The position numbers and the translations under genes are program-made. A DNA stretch of 64,000 bases from Euleptes europaea (Eukaryota; Chordata; Lepidosauria; Squamata; Sphaerodactylidae), in contig NC_079332.1 in the NCBI RefSeq assembly GCF_029931775.1, positions 384,501-448,500 on the forward strand, given 5' to 3'. Position 1 is the first letter of the stretch, and the number at the start of each line of letters is the position of its first letter. The notes under the pieces were generated by a model, which saw nothing but the letters and a program-made list of their open reading frames with translations, was not told where the DNA came from and searched no databases. Positions 23,178-34,130 of the stretch are shown one piece after another.

Positions 23178-24026
23178 TTGTGTTCAGAAACCAGGGCCAG
23201 CTGCTGTAGGCATGAGGCGGCTGCCCCCCTCCCACTATGGGGCACGTTTGAGAGCTCTGGCGCAGGGGAGGACCCATTCCCTGATTCTCAGTGTCTAGTT
23301 GTCAGGTCCCCAGTTAGGAAACGCCGGTCCTGTCCTGTCATGCACACATCCAAGCCCCAACGTTCTGGAGCAACCAAAGTGGGGAAAGAGCTGCAAACGG
23401 TGCCAGATTAAAAGGGGAGGGTTATAAGGGGGAGGTTTGTGTCGGGCTGAGGCCAGGCTCGCGTTGGCGCCCCCCCTTCCAGCGACATTGTGTTAACTGT
23501 TCCCCTGAAGCCAACGGTTTTTTTTTTTGCCTGAAGCTGCCTTAATCTCGTCTGTGGACTCCTTGCTGGCTGCTGAAGCGGACACCCTCCCTTTCCAAAT
23601 CGTTTGCAATGGCAGAGAGCACCGCTGGGTGCCCGTTTCCTTTTCCCTGGGCTTCTTGATTAAAACGTCAGCGCCCATCACACTGGCCGGCCGGCAGAGG
23701 ACATTTCAGAGCCCAGCCGGAGCTGTCATCTCGCGGGCAGTAGGAATGCTTCTCCAAATGTCTGAGCGTGGCCGTGGCAGCAAAAGAAGCCCAGCCCCCC
23801 CCCCCTGCGCAGAGGCACGGATTTACAAAGAGCCTTCCTTCTGAATCCATTTGCTTAGGACTGCAGCCCACAGCCAGATATGAGCAGCTGAACCACACAC
23901 AACCATCAACCCTGGTTTTGTGCACACGCCGTGGGCATTTCATGCAGTGTTACAGTGCAGAATTGGAACCCCGGCCCCAATCATTTTGGTGGCCCTCTTC
24001 TGTGTTTTGTTCCAGTTCTGCAATTT

Positions 24027-24116
24027 CTCCTTCCTTCCTTCCTTCCTTCCTTCCTTCCTTCCTTCCTTCCATCCATCCATCCATCCATCCATCCATCCAT
24101 CCATCCATCCATCCAT
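24027..24116. repeat. Compound (TTCC)n(ATCC)n microsatellite
   Basis: A pure CCTT run of about 44 bases passes directly into a CATC run of about 46 bases. The tetranucleotide array gives spurious repetitive ORFs in several frames. Confidence 0.95.
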
Positions 24117-24139
24117 GTGCTTTTTAAAATATTCTGCCT

Positions 24140-24590
24140 CTCTCCCCAGAAGAGACCCAAAGCAGCGTACATCATTCTCCCCTGTTTTTTTCCTCACGAC
24201 AACTGGGAGGTAGGCTAGGCTGAGCGTGAGAGACTGGCCAAGGTCACATGAACACATGAACAAGAACACATGAAGCTGCCTTATACTGAATCAGACTCTC
24301 GGTCCGTCAAAGTCAGTATTGTCTACTCAGACCGGCAGCGGCTCTCCAGGGTCTCAGGCTGAGGTCTTTCCCATCACCTCCTTGCCCGGTCCCTTTAACT
24401 GGAGATGCTGGCGGGGACTGAACCTGGGACCTTCTGCATGCCAAGCAGATGCTCTGCCACTCAGCCACAGCCCCTCCCCACAAGGTCACCCCAGAAAGTT
24501 TCCACACCAGAGCAAGGATTAGAACCTGGGTCTCCCCGATCCTTGTCCTTGATGCTTTTTACCACTATAGTACGCTGGCTTTGAGATGTC
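24140..24590 (-). mobile_element. MIR-like SINE split by a later SINE
   Basis: Minus-strand MIR/CORE-type SINE. The 3' part is at 24140-24247, the 5' part at 24490-24590. It is split by the tRNA-Ala SINE at 24248-24480. Confidence 0.7.
24248..24480 (-). mobile_element. tRNA-Ala-headed SINE with 9-bp target duplication
   Basis: Full-length minus-strand copy flanked by the direct repeat CAAGGTCAC at 24239-24247 and 24481-24489. The tail shows AACACATG repeats. Its position inside the MIR-like SINE dates it as the younger element. Confidence 0.85.
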
Positions 24591-24930
24591 GTGACCAGAA
24601 CTGCACACGGTATCCCAAATGAGGCCACCACACAGTTTTCCACAAAGGCATTACTATACTGGCTGTTTTATTTTCGAGTGCAGGGTTTGCTTTTCTCACT
24701 GCCGTTGCTCACTGGGCTGATATTTGCGTTGAGCCGTCCCACGGCGGCCCCAAGATCTCTTTCAGTCTCAGCCTCAGCCTGTTCCGACTCAGGAAAGCTG
24801 ACACCGGAAACAAAACTGGTGTGGTCTGGAAGGGGCCACAAGTTTATTTGTTGCTGCCCTGATAGGGCACAGCTATGCACCTCTACTCACAAGCAAGTCA
24901 CACCACAATACATTCAGTAATGCTTACTTG

Positions 24931-25152
24931 GTCACGTTATGAGAAGGCAAGAGTCTCTAGAAAAGACAGCCATGCTAGGAAAAGCTTGAGGGCAGCAGGA
25001 AAAGAGGAAGACCCAACAAGAGTGGGTTGACTCCATAAAGGAAGCCACGGCCCTCAGTTTGCAAGACCTGAGCAAGGCTGTCAAAGATAGGACGTTTTGG
25101 AGGCTTTCATTGATAGGGTTGCCATGAGTCGGATGGCACTTAACACACAACG
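24931..25152 (+). mobile_element. BovB/RTE-type LINE, 3' end
   Basis: Same segment as 2420-2680: CACGTTATGAGAAGGCAAGA, GGAAGCCACGGCCCTCAG, then GGGTTGCCATGAGTCGGATG and GCACTTAACACACAA. Confidence 0.7.
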
Positions 25153-25333
25153 CTTACTTCATGGGGGCCCCTGTTGAGTTCTTGGCTGGGGGCTCAGCTG
25201 AACTTTCATGCGGATAAAAGTTTCCTGGCTATGAGTTGCTGGAAAAAGGACCACCCGCCCTGTCCCGAGGAAATCTTTACAATTACTGTCAAAGGCCAGT
25301 TTGAGATGGTCCTGCCAATCGTTTCTGCAGCAT

Positions 25334-25520
25334 TTCAGCAATGCTGATTTGATGACCTTAGGCCGATGGTGGGAGGGAGGGCACCTTGGCCATCTTCTGG
25401 GCATGGAGTCGGGGTCACTGGGTGAGTGTGGAGGGGGGAGGTAGTTGTGAATTTCCTGCATTGTGCAGGGGGTTGGACTAGATGGCCCTGGGGGTCCCTT
25501 CCAACTCTATGACTCTATGA
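25334..25520 (+). mobile_element. CR1 LINE 3' tail
   Basis: CR1 3'UTR from GCTGATTTGATGACCTTAGG through GGTTGGACTAGATGGCCCTG to the tandem terminus near GACTCTATGA. Confidence 0.85.
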
Positions 25521-25537
25521 GGGCCATTCTCTAGAAC

Positions 25538-25625
25538 GGTGGTGTGATGTAGTGGTTAGTGTTGGCCTAGTGCTAGGTAGGCCTGGGTTCAAATGCCTTC
25601 TCAGTGGTGAAGCTTTTCAGGTTCA
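25538..25625 (+). mobile_element. MIR-like SINE head fragment
   Basis: tRNA-like head only (GTGTGATGTAGTGGTTAGTG and B-box region GGGTTCAAATGCC). It is cut off where the next SINE begins. Confidence 0.55.
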
Positions 25626-25636
25626 AGGCCAGCCCT

Positions 25637-25856
25637 TGAACACATGAAGCTGCCTTCTACCGAAGCAGACCCCTTTGGTCCATCAAAGTCAGTATGATCT
25701 GCTCAGACCGGCAGCAGCTCTCCAGGGTCTCAGGCAGAGGTCTTTCTCATCACCTCCTTGCCCGGTCCCTTTAACTGGAGATGCTACTGGGGATTGAACC
25801 TGGGACCTTCTGCGTGCCAAGCAGATGCTCTCCCACTGAGCCACGGCCCCTTCCCC
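25637..25856 (-). mobile_element. tRNA-Ala-headed SINE, full length
   Basis: Minus-strand copy with tail GAACACATGAAGCTGCC at its + strand start and head GAGCCACGGCCCC at its end. Confidence 0.85.
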
Positions 25857-26785
25857 TTCTCCATCCACCACTGCTTTGAAGGTCTCAAGAACAGAAAACG
25901 AGAAATCTGCCTCAGCAGGCAGGAGGGAAAACAGCCAGGTGCCCATGCAAAAGAGAAACAGGATATGCAAGCAGCAAAGAGAAAAGGTCTCTTTGCAATG
26001 GAGGAAGATGCTGAACAGCTTGTTTTGATCTTCATGGTGTTATTGTGAGAGGACTTAAAATAGCAAGAGAGAGAAACCAAACCCACACGGACTGATCGAA
26101 GGAGAAGAGAAGAGCGTGCGGCTGTTTTGAAGGCTGCAGGAGGGCTCCTTGATAAGGTAAGAAGAGATAGTCCGCACAGGAGTGAGTAAGTGAATGGAGA
26201 GGTGGAGGCCTGAGGATCGCCACAAACATTTCACCTAATGTGCAAGTCACGGCCACTGGGTGGTTTGTGGGGATGGGGTGGAGGGCCAAGGAGTCCCAGA
26301 AGAGTGTTGGCAAGGCTAGCCCTGTTTCTCTGGGTGGGGGAATCGCACAACACCCCCTACCCTGCTACTGGGCTTTGCCCGCGGCTAGAAACGGAGTTTC
26401 CTTGTCTAGGGTGCCGCCTGCCACCCTCCTTCTCCTCCCTGTCTCTGCCTTGCCTGCCTGTGTCCATGTCTGTCTGCCTGCCTACCTTTCCCAATGCGTA
26501 CCGTGTCCAGGCCAAAGAATTTACTTCCAGATCACATACACACATAGGTTTAAAATAACCCTTTAATTCTAGAGCTGGTTTTGGCATAGATGCATTTCGA
26601 AAGGTTGCATGAGTCCTAATCCAATCGGACCGTCAGCGAAGGAGAGTTGAAGAAATCCTAAGGCCGTGGCAGCACGGCCGCGGCCCCAACCGGAAAAGGC
26701 CGGCCTCACCGGGGAGACAAATGGGGCTGGGGGGTGGCGTTGTCGCTCTGGTAGCTCGCGAGTGAAATGCAAACGCGCCGGGTAC

Positions 26786-26875
26786 TTGGGGAGGTGGCTG
26801 TGAATGTCCTGCCTTGTGCAGGGGGTTGGACTCGATGCCTCTGGGGGTCCCCTTCCCCCTCGATGGCTCGTGTAG
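26786..26875 (+). mobile_element. CR1 3'-tail remnant at the CACNG3 CpG island shore
   Basis: Recognisable CR1 terminal block (GGGAGGTGGCTGTGAATGTC, CAGGGGGTTGGACTCGATGC) with CpG-rich changes. It lies about 1.1 kb upstream of the CACNG3 start codon. Confidence 0.7.
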
Positions 26876-27978
26876 ACTGCACAACCCTGACCGGCGAAGT
26901 GGGGTGGGAGACGAGGGCAGGGGGGGAGGGACCCTCCCCCAGACAGGCCTGCCAAGGGTGGGCCGGGCGCAGAGGCCGGTGGCGGGGTCTGAGGCCGGGA
27001 GGCCAGGGCAGGCCAGAGAGGCGGCGGCGGCGGCGGCAGTGGTCCAGGCAGGGCTGGCGCCGGGCCGAGGCGGGCGAGGAGAAGGCGCGGGCATGGAGGC
27101 GGGGGGCCCAGGAGGCCTGGCCAGGGCGGCGGCGCCCCAGAGGGGCTGCTGGCCTGCAGGGCCCGCCAAGGCCTCTCCCTCCGGCGCGGGCGGGGCCGGG
27201 CTCCTGGGCTCCGGGCGGCCCTGGGCGGGCCGGCCGGCCGGGGCCCCCCCGGGAGCTGCCGGATGGCTGAAGGCGACGGGGCGGCCCCCGGCGGGGTGGC
27301 GGCGCCGAGCGGCAGCGGCTGTCGGGGTCCTGGGGCCGGGGGCTGCCGGCGGGGGTGGAAGCGGCGCCCCTGCGCGCGCCAGGCACACGCTCCGCCGCCG
27401 GGGCTCGGGGCTGGGGCTGGGCTTGTGGCCGGCCAGCGCCCGTGGCCGGCGGCCCCCCGGGCCCGTCCCCTCCGGGCAGCTGTGGGCGGGGGGCGCCTCT
27501 TCCCTTCTCTTCGCCGCGCCTCGGGGCTTGGAGGCGCCCTCCCCGCCGCCCGCCCGCCCGTCGGTGAGTCCGGCTGGCTGCTGCAGACGCGCCCTCCCGC
27601 AGCCCCGCCCCCCTCCCTCCCTCCCTCCCGCCCGGGGCGGGGACAGGGGGCGGGAGACGCGCCCGGGCCCCGGCGCGCGCGCGCGCACACACACACACAC
27701 ACGTCCCCCCGCCCGCCCGCCCGCCCGCCCAGGCTGGCCGAGCTGCTCCGGCTGGCTGGCGGCTGGCCGTGTGGCGCGTGCGGTGGGGCGGCCGCGCTCC
27801 CTCCCCCCCCTCCCCCCTCCCTCGCTGAGGCATGGACCCCCCCCGCCGGCGCCCCCCCGCCCCCGCCGCCCGGCCCCGCCGCTGCCCAGGCCCGCAGGCC
27901 GCCCGGGGCCCGCCCCGCCGGTCGGGGGCGGCCGGGCGCCGGTAGAGGCGGGGGCCCGGGGCTGGTCGGGGGGCTGCG

Positions 27979-28008
27979 ATGAGGCAGGATGCGGGGGGGG
28001 GGCTGTGA
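27979..28008 (+). other. Short overlapping uORF at the CACNG3 start
   Basis: ATG at 27979 opens a 9-codon frame (MRQDAGGGL) that stops at 28006-28008 and overlaps the main start codon 10 bases downstream in another frame. If real, scanning ribosomes would meet it first. If the G run were one base shorter, this ATG would instead be the in-frame CACNG3 start. Confidence 0.5.
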
Positions 28009-28205
28009 GCGCGGCCTCCAGATGCTGCTCACCACGCTGGGCGCCTTCGCCGCCTTCAGCCTCATGACCATCGCCGTGGGCACCGACTACTGGCTCTACT
28101 CGCGCGGCGTCTGCCGCTCCAAGGCCCCCCACGACAACGACACCGGCCGCAAGAACGAGGAGGTCATGACCCACTCCGGCCTCTGGCGCACCTGCTGCCT
28201 CGAAG
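27989..28205 (+). CDS. CACNG3: CACNG3 exon 1, start and first membrane segment
   Basis: First coding exon of the TARP gamma-3 subunit, which binds AMPA receptors in neurons and controls their trafficking and gating. It encodes residues 1-72 and the first base of codon 73: a short cytosolic start ([11 protein letters not shown]), TM1 ([19 protein letters not shown]), [11 protein letters not shown] and a sequon NDT in the first extracellular loop. The claudin-family signature SGLWRTCC follows near the end. The donor is GAAG|GTACC, phase 1. The start chosen has A at -3 and matches the family N terminus in length to within two residues (human MRMCDRGIQM). A second ATG at 27979 is out of frame; the choice depends on a run of ten Gs at 27993-28002. 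Confidence 0.95.
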
Positions 28206-29123
28206 GTACCACAGGGACGGAGGGACGGAGGCGCGCGGAGCCGGCCCACCTGTTGCGCAGGGCGCGCGCCCAGCGCCGCCGGCCCCCACCACCCCCTGCC
28301 TTGCCCGCCCGCCTGCCTGCCGAGCGCCCCCCCCCCCCGCCTTGGCGCCCCTCTGGCGCGCCGGGCCGGGCCAGGGCCAGGGCAGGGGCCGGAGGAGAAG
28401 GGAGGGAGGGAGGCGCAGGCGAGGAGATGCCCCCGAGAGCAGCCCTGGCACCGGCCGCAGGGGAGGAGCCGCCCCCCCTTCCGCCCCCCGCAGCTGGCGC
28501 CAGTCTCCGGGGCGCAGCCAGGCCCTCGCCCCACACCGGAGGCCCCTTCTGCCACCCAATCGGGCAAACGGAGCGCCGGCCGGCCTGACAGGGCTGTTGG
28601 GAAGGGGGCCCAAGGGGGTCTGCGGGAAGAACTCTGACCTCTCGGGAATGTCCGAGGCACACCAAGGCTTTGGGAAAACCAGGTTTCTCGCGCCTCGAGG
28701 AAAGACTCCTGGCGCGAAAGGCTTGTGCCGCCCTGGTCTCCCGAGAGGGGGGTGCTGGGCGCCACACTCCTTCCCAGAAGGCAGGCCCTGACCACTGGGA
28801 AACGCTGGGCCTGGGGGGGGGGATGGCTTCTGGTTCTTCTCCGAGGGGTCAGAGTCTCCCTGCCTGAGGGCTGCTGGTCCCACCCGGGGGCACCTGAGAA
28901 CACGTCTCGCTCTGGTAGAGGGATGGAGGACTTCATAGGGGTTTTTGTGTGTGTGTGGATCCAGGGAGCGACGAGGGTCCTCAGCGGAGCCTCCTCCTCC
29001 TCCCCAGGACCCGCCCCTGGCTCAAGATGGGACTGAGGGGGAGGCCAGCCCTGCAAGGCCTGTCCCTCAAATACTTGGACGGCACACACTGGCCTGGCCT
29101 CTGGTACAACCTCCACCCCCCCC

Positions 29124-29218
29124 CACTATCTGAAGAAGTGAGCTGCGACTCACAAAAGCTCAGGCCTTGCCCGGAAATGTTGTTAGTCTCTCAGGTACTG
29201 CTGGGCTCTCCTGCTCTT
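29124..29218 (+). mobile_element. Penelope-like terminal fragment with hammerhead-like remnant
   Basis: Contains CTGAAGAAGTGAGCTGCGAC, TCACAAAAGCTC and, downstream, GTTGTTAGTCTCTCAGGTAC. It is a diverged relative of the terminal repeats in RBBP6 intron 1 (61800-62432). The ribozyme-like core is no longer canonical. Confidence 0.55.
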
Positions 29219-29365
29219 TTCTCCTCCTGCCCCCCCAGGGCCCCCCCACCCCGGAGACACTCACAAGCAGGATGCCAAGGAGGAGGGTGAAAGGTGCTCC
29301 CAACAAAGAAATGCATGCATGGGAGGGAAGCGCAGCCTAATCAGAGGGCCCGTTCTGGGCTGGTG

Positions 29366-29602
29366 TAGAATCATAGATCTGGAAGGGACCACCAGGGTCA
29401 TCTAGTCCAACCCCCTGCACAATGCAGGAGACCCACAACCTCCTCCCCCCTACACCCCCAGTGACCCCCACTCCATGTCCAGAAGATGCCCTCCCTCTCG
29501 TGATCTGCCTAAGGTCATAGAATCAGCATTGCTGACAGATGGCCATCTAGCCTGTTCTTAAAAACCTCCAGGGAAGGAGAGCCCACCACCTCCCGAGAGG
29601 TG
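29366..29602 (-). mobile_element. CR1 LINE 3' end
   Basis: Minus-strand CR1: GAATCATAGATCTGGAAGGG, ACCACCAGGGTCATCTAGTC, through to TTAAAAACCTCCAGGGAAGG and the start of the ORF2 tail region. Confidence 0.9.
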
Positions 29603-31145
29603 GGATGTGGGCACCAGCCAGGCATCCTGCAGGGCATGAGGACGAGTGTGTGTCCCCCCCCCCCCAAATAAACCCTGATCTGGTCATCATCTTAGTCCTC
29701 TACCAATCTCGCGGGCCCTGGAGGGCACTCCTCCACCCGGGGCTGGCTTCTTGGGAAGCCATCTTTCTGCAGAAATAATTGGTGTGATGCCGCTTGACTT
29801 GATGGAAAGCTTCCTCCAATGATTCCTGTGGATCGAGCGTGAGGGGAAGCACCGCCTGCTCTTTTTTCCAGCTAGGGCCGGTACCCAGCCCCCCCCCCCC
29901 GCCCCGGCCAGCTCCTCCCCAGACAGGATGGGTCCCAAGTGGGCACCGGAGCCCTCTTGCCCTGTGCCCAAGAAGGGAGCTGGCTCCGTGAACTGTGGAC
30001 AGCCCCAGTGCTGGGAGAGCGGCCTCAGCCTCTGGCAAAATGGGCACAGCGGAACAGCAACTCTGGCTGAGGGGGCGGGCAGGCGGGCACCGCGCGCTCC
30101 CCCCACTGACGCTTTCTCTGCGTGGGCCAGGCTGACCTTTAGAACCCCGGCTCCCACGGCCCCGCAGGCAGTCGGCAGACCCTGGCGGGGGGCACAAAGG
30201 CAAGCCAGACGCCGGCAGGTTTGGCCGCTGAGAGCTTTTCACTGGAAGCTTTTCTTCCAAATCGGCCCCCTTTTCAGCAGGAAAGGCTCCTCGCTGGCTG
30301 GCAAACGTATATGGCTTTTAAAACAGCCAGCAAAAATGTACGGTGAGTCAGGCCTGTCGGCAGCCGCTCCCCACGATCGCTACTCGTAGCCTCCATGAAC
30401 AGAGGCAGTATACCTGTGGATATTATGATATTCTATGCCGGTGGCCGAATAATTGAGGCAGCTTTCAAGTGTGAGCTGCCAGACCCGAAACCTGAGGGGT
30501 TTTCTCTAGGGCTTAATCCAGGAGGGCTCCGCTCTACTCCCATCAGGCCTTGCCTTTTGCGTGTGCGCGGTACAATTTCCAGTACTGTATCTCAAGGGGT
30601 AAGCCCACTCAGCGTGGCTGTGGTTTCTCAGGATTGAGGGACGGGCACTCTGTACACGTTCAAGGTCACTAATTTCTGTTACTGAGATTCCTGGTTGTGG
30701 TGCAGAAGACTATTGTGGCTGATTCTGTTTTAGATTGGTCCTCTGTTCGACGCAAATGACCTCCACACGTATCCGTGTTAAATGATGACTCCTCACCCCC
30801 ACCCCCTTAAGCAGGTGCCCTATAATGTGGGGCTGTAGCTCTGGTGGGCCTGGCAGGAATTCAGCCCACTGAAGAATGCTTCAGAAACAGGGGGCTTAAT
30901 TGGTGAAATTTTCTTTTCAAGAATGGTGGCTTTTTTCCCCCCAGAACAGAAAGATTCCTGTTTAAAATTTCAGCAGCTCCTGGGTCTCCCTTCCCTATGG
31001 GTGTGTGTGCGTGCGTGTGTCTGTGTCATGCTCCAAACTCCCCTGCCAAAGCTGCCCAGACTGTTCTAAGATCTTTCCTCTGCATACGTGATCCTGAAAT
31101 TAAAAAGACGCTTGTGCATAGCTGGATGTGTTAACTGTGTAAGGC

Positions 31146-31342
31146 ATAAGAATCAGCAATGCTGATTCTGTGACCTTAGGCAGATGATGAGAGGGGGGGT
31201 GCATCTTGGCCATCTTCTGGGCATGGAGTAGGGGTCACTAGTTGTGTGTGGGGGGGAGGTAGTTGTGAGTTTCCTGCATTGTGCAGGGGGTTGGACTAGA
31301 TGGCCCTGGTGGTCCCTTCCAACTCCGTGATTCTGTGAGGTG
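31146..31342 (+). mobile_element. CR1 LINE 3' tail
   Basis: CR1 3'UTR from AGAATCAGCAATGCTGATTC to the terminus at TGATTCTGTGA. Confidence 0.85.
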
Positions 31343-32140
31343 TTTATTCCAAGGGGTTACAACCTTCTGAACTATTACACATAATTCTTTATTCAACGTG
31401 GATGTTTTTGTGGTCGTTGAAATGCACAGCCTCTCTCTCGGGTTTGGCAACGGTTTAGGCTGAAGCGCTCCACCTCACCAGGAAGGCTGGTTGGAGTCGT
31501 GCTGGGGTGAGGTTCCTTGGAGGCGCACAGCAGGCGTGGCGTGGGGCTCTTCCACATGCAGGCCTTTCTGATTGGGGGAGCGGGGCATGCGTGCAACTGC
31601 TCATACCCCTGGAGTTGTCCTGGCAGCAGCAGGCACCACCTGCCCTTCTGAGGGATTCTTAGCAGCAGACTGTACCACTTCAAGCTGCAGGTTTGGGGAG
31701 GGGGGCCCCTGTTCCAATGGGAAACAATCCCTGCATCGAGAAAGCTAGCGTGTCAGGGAAACGCCCAGGCGCCCTTTTCTCTCTTCCTCCTTTAACGTAA
31801 AACATTATTGCATGCCTTATTGAAGAGCGCATGCCACGGGTGAGGGGCTTCTTCAGCTGTGCCGGCCCAGTGATTGGGTGTCTGGGCAGGGCTTCTGCTG
31901 TAGCCCCCTTCGTGGTGAAAGTGATCCATACGCTTGGTGGGGAGTCCTGCCGAGAGGCCTCATTGGGCGAAATATGGAGATCTGTATTTCCGTTGACATT
32001 CCCAATGGGTACGTGAAAATCTGGCCTTTTAAAAACGGTGGTTAAAACCAGCGTCATATCCGGCAGGGAAACCACTAACCCTTTCCTGATGTCCCAGGGA
32101 AATCCACGCCTCGTAGAGGGAGTTGGGAAGCCCCCAGCCA

Positions 32141-32398
32141 AGCATCTGATCTGGAGACTCGGGTTCGATTTCCCACCCCTCCACGTGAGCGGCGGAGGCT
32201 AATCTGGGGAACTGGATTCGTTTCCCCACTCCTACACCCAAAGCCAGCTGGGTGACCTTGGGCTACTCACAGCTCTCTCAGCCCCACTTACCTCACAAGG
32301 TGTCTGTTGCAGGGAGGGGCAGGTGATTGTCAGCCAGTTTGATTCTCCCTTAAGTGGTAGAGAACGTCGGCATATAAAAACCAACTCTGCTGCTTCCT
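32141..32398 (+). mobile_element. Squamate tRNA-derived SINE, head missing
   Basis: Begins at CATCTGATCTGGAGACTCGG and B box GGTTCGATTTCCC. It continues through the core GTGACCTTGGGCTACTCACA to TATAAAAACCAACTCTGC. Confidence 0.8.
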
Positions 32399-32904
32399 CT
32401 TTCAGCTCCTTCTTTTATAATGTCGGACTCTTAAGTATTTTAAATCTGTTTCGCTTTTTAATTGTTTTTTGCAAAAGCATTTATAGACGATTGAGTTCCT
32501 GTTCTCAAATGAGGGGCAGGATGAATCCCGCCCCACCTGGGCTGGCAGAACCCACATTGCTGACGGCAGTTTAGCAAAGGCCTGGCACCGGCGGCGGAGG
32601 CTGCTGCCATAGCAACATGTATGCCAGCAGGACGGTGCCAGTTTGAGGGATCGAGCGGAGGACGAACCCCGTCCTCTCCCGGGGTGCGTTCCCACCTTTT
32701 GCTTCCTGCCGGGGAAATCGGTAGCATGATTTTTTAAAAAGAAGCAAAAACTCTTCCACTGCAGGCAATTGAGATTTCAGCCCACCTCAAACCCCACCAG
32801 GACAGGCCGAACTAAAGATGGGATTGTGAGTAAATCTGCCCCAGCCCACCACCGTCGGGATAAGACTCTGTTGGGGAGCACAGATCTCCTCCTCCAAGCC
32901 GTGT

Positions 32905-33058
32905 GGCACTTTGAGAGGGGGGCACGGGGGTGATGTGATGGGAAAGACCCTCTCTCTGCCTGAGACCCTGGAGAGCCGCTGCCGGTCTGAGTAGACAAGA
33001 CTGACTGGGATGGACCGAGTGGGGTCTGGTTCAGTATCAGGCAGCTTCATGAGCTCAT
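32905..33058 (+). mobile_element. tRNA-Ala-headed SINE, 3' body
   Basis: Plus-strand body and tail only: GCCTGAGACCCTGGAGAGCC, GCTGCCGGTCTGAGTAGAC and GGCAGCTTCATGAG. The tRNA-like head is lost. Confidence 0.75.
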
Positions 33059-33319
33059 GTGATGAAAGAAAGGGAGCGCTTTGCACGTCGCAACAACCAC
33101 ACACACACACACACACCGGCTTCTTCTCTCTGGCCCAAACTCCTCCTGAAACAGGCTGTCCTTGCAAGAGCCGTTTTCGGGGCATTTGGGGCTTCACGAT
33201 CCCTTCCTAGCCGGGCCCAGCACCGGGGCTCTCCACTCGGCTTTGGAGGGACTCTGGACCCAGGCCCTTCCCTGCCTGCTGGCCAAGGCTCTGGTCAGCC
33301 CAAGTCCAGCTGTGCCTAG

Positions 33320-33491
33320 GCTTGCCAACCTCCAGGTGGGGCCTGGGGGATCTCCCGCTATTACAGACAACAGAGATCAATTTCCCCTGGAGACAACGAC
33401 AGGTTCAGAGGTCAGACTCTACGGCATTATGTCCCAATGAGGACCCCTCCCCAAACCTCCCGCTGGTGGCGAAGAGGGACCTGGCAACCCT
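33320..33491 (+). mobile_element. Short TIR-bearing element (non-autonomous DNA transposon-like)
   Basis: Left end AGGCTTGCCAACCTCCAGG and right end CCTGGCAACCCT form imperfect terminal inverted repeats. The inside carries CCCCTGGAGACAACGACAGG and GGCATTATGTCCC. A related copy is at 44498-44660 and a scrap at 17617-17645. Superfamily not determined. Confidence 0.5.
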
Positions 33492-33499
33492 CTCTCTTT

Positions 33500-33665
33500 G
33501 GCCATTTATGCACGGGAGGTTTTGCCTTGGATTTGCCGCTCTCTAGATGCACATTTTCCCCATCCAAATTCTCAAAACTCAACAATAAGCCCCCCCTGCA
33601 GAGGTTTGAGAATTTGGATGGGGAAAATGTGCATCTAGAGAGCGGCAAATCCAAGGCAAATGGCC
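33500..33665. mobile_element. Palindromic MITE-like hairpin with 56-bp perfect arms
   Basis: Arms 33521-33576 and 33605-33660 are exact reverse complements over 56 bases, with a 28-base loop. GGCCATTT at 33500-33507 and AAATGGCC at 33658-33665 form the outer ends; the left side has 13 extra bases between end and arm. This looks like a foldback element. Perfect arms suggest recent formation or arm-to-arm conversion. Confidence 0.75.
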
Positions 33666-34130
33666 TTTGACTGGCTATGACTCTGCTGTCTCTGGAATGG
33701 CTGCCTCTTCCCAGCCCTTTCTTCTGGGAGACTGGAGCCTCTTGCAAGCCAAATCTGAGCTTCGTGGCATGGGAGCTCCCCCTCCCTCCACAGGGATCCC
33801 CGCCTGCCCGGGTCCGTGTGGCTGTGCTGGGTGTGGGGGAGGCTGGAAAGGGGGGGAGGAAGGGGTGTTGTGCCGCCTGCCCTGCTGTTCTTGTGCTTTC
33901 CGCTTTCTCGTGAAGAGGGGCCAAGGATCACGCATCCGCATCATGCCCGTGTAGGAGGGCCCTGGAATAGTCTGCCTGCGTGTTGACTGGCTAAATCAGT
34001 GCCACTGAAAGACAGGGGACTTCCCCAGCAAAAGCAGCCTGGCACAGAGGAGCGGTGAAATGGGTGAACAGTGTGCCAGGAGGCCCCTGGAACAAAAGCC
34101 CTCCTCATAAGTTACCAAGTTACCAAGTTA

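Larger units (their letters stand above)
22146..26600 (+). other. Intergenic, PRKCB to CACNG3
   Basis: Repeat-rich gap with no supportable gene. It holds a SINE at 22834-23177, a TTCC/ATCC microsatellite at 24027-24116, a nested SINE pair at 24140-24590, a BovB end at 24931-25152, a CR1 end at 25334-25520 and SINEs at 25538-25856. The stretches 23180-24020 and 25860-26600 show nothing I can name. Confidence 0.8.
26600..28620. promoter_or_regulatory. CACNG3: CpG island and promoter region of CACNG3
   Basis: Very GC- and CpG-rich block around the first CACNG3 exon, with many GGGCGG/GGGGCGGGG Sp1-type boxes (for example around 27630) and no TATA box. It also contains a CG/CA microsatellite near 27675-27702. 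The transcription start cannot be placed by eye. A CR1 remnant at 26786-26875 marks the upstream shore. Confidence 0.8.

Noticed and set aside
23980-24220. Coding-like repetitive ORFs (Phe-Leu-Pro-Ser and Ile-His-Pro-Ser runs)
   Set aside because: They come from the TTCC/ATCC microsatellite.
26569-29116. Very long minus-strand ORFs (504 and 827 codons) across the CACNG3 CpG island
   Set aside because: They are Pro/Ala/Gly/Arg-rich, arise from CpG-island composition with few stop codons, lie antisense to a real exon and show no domain.
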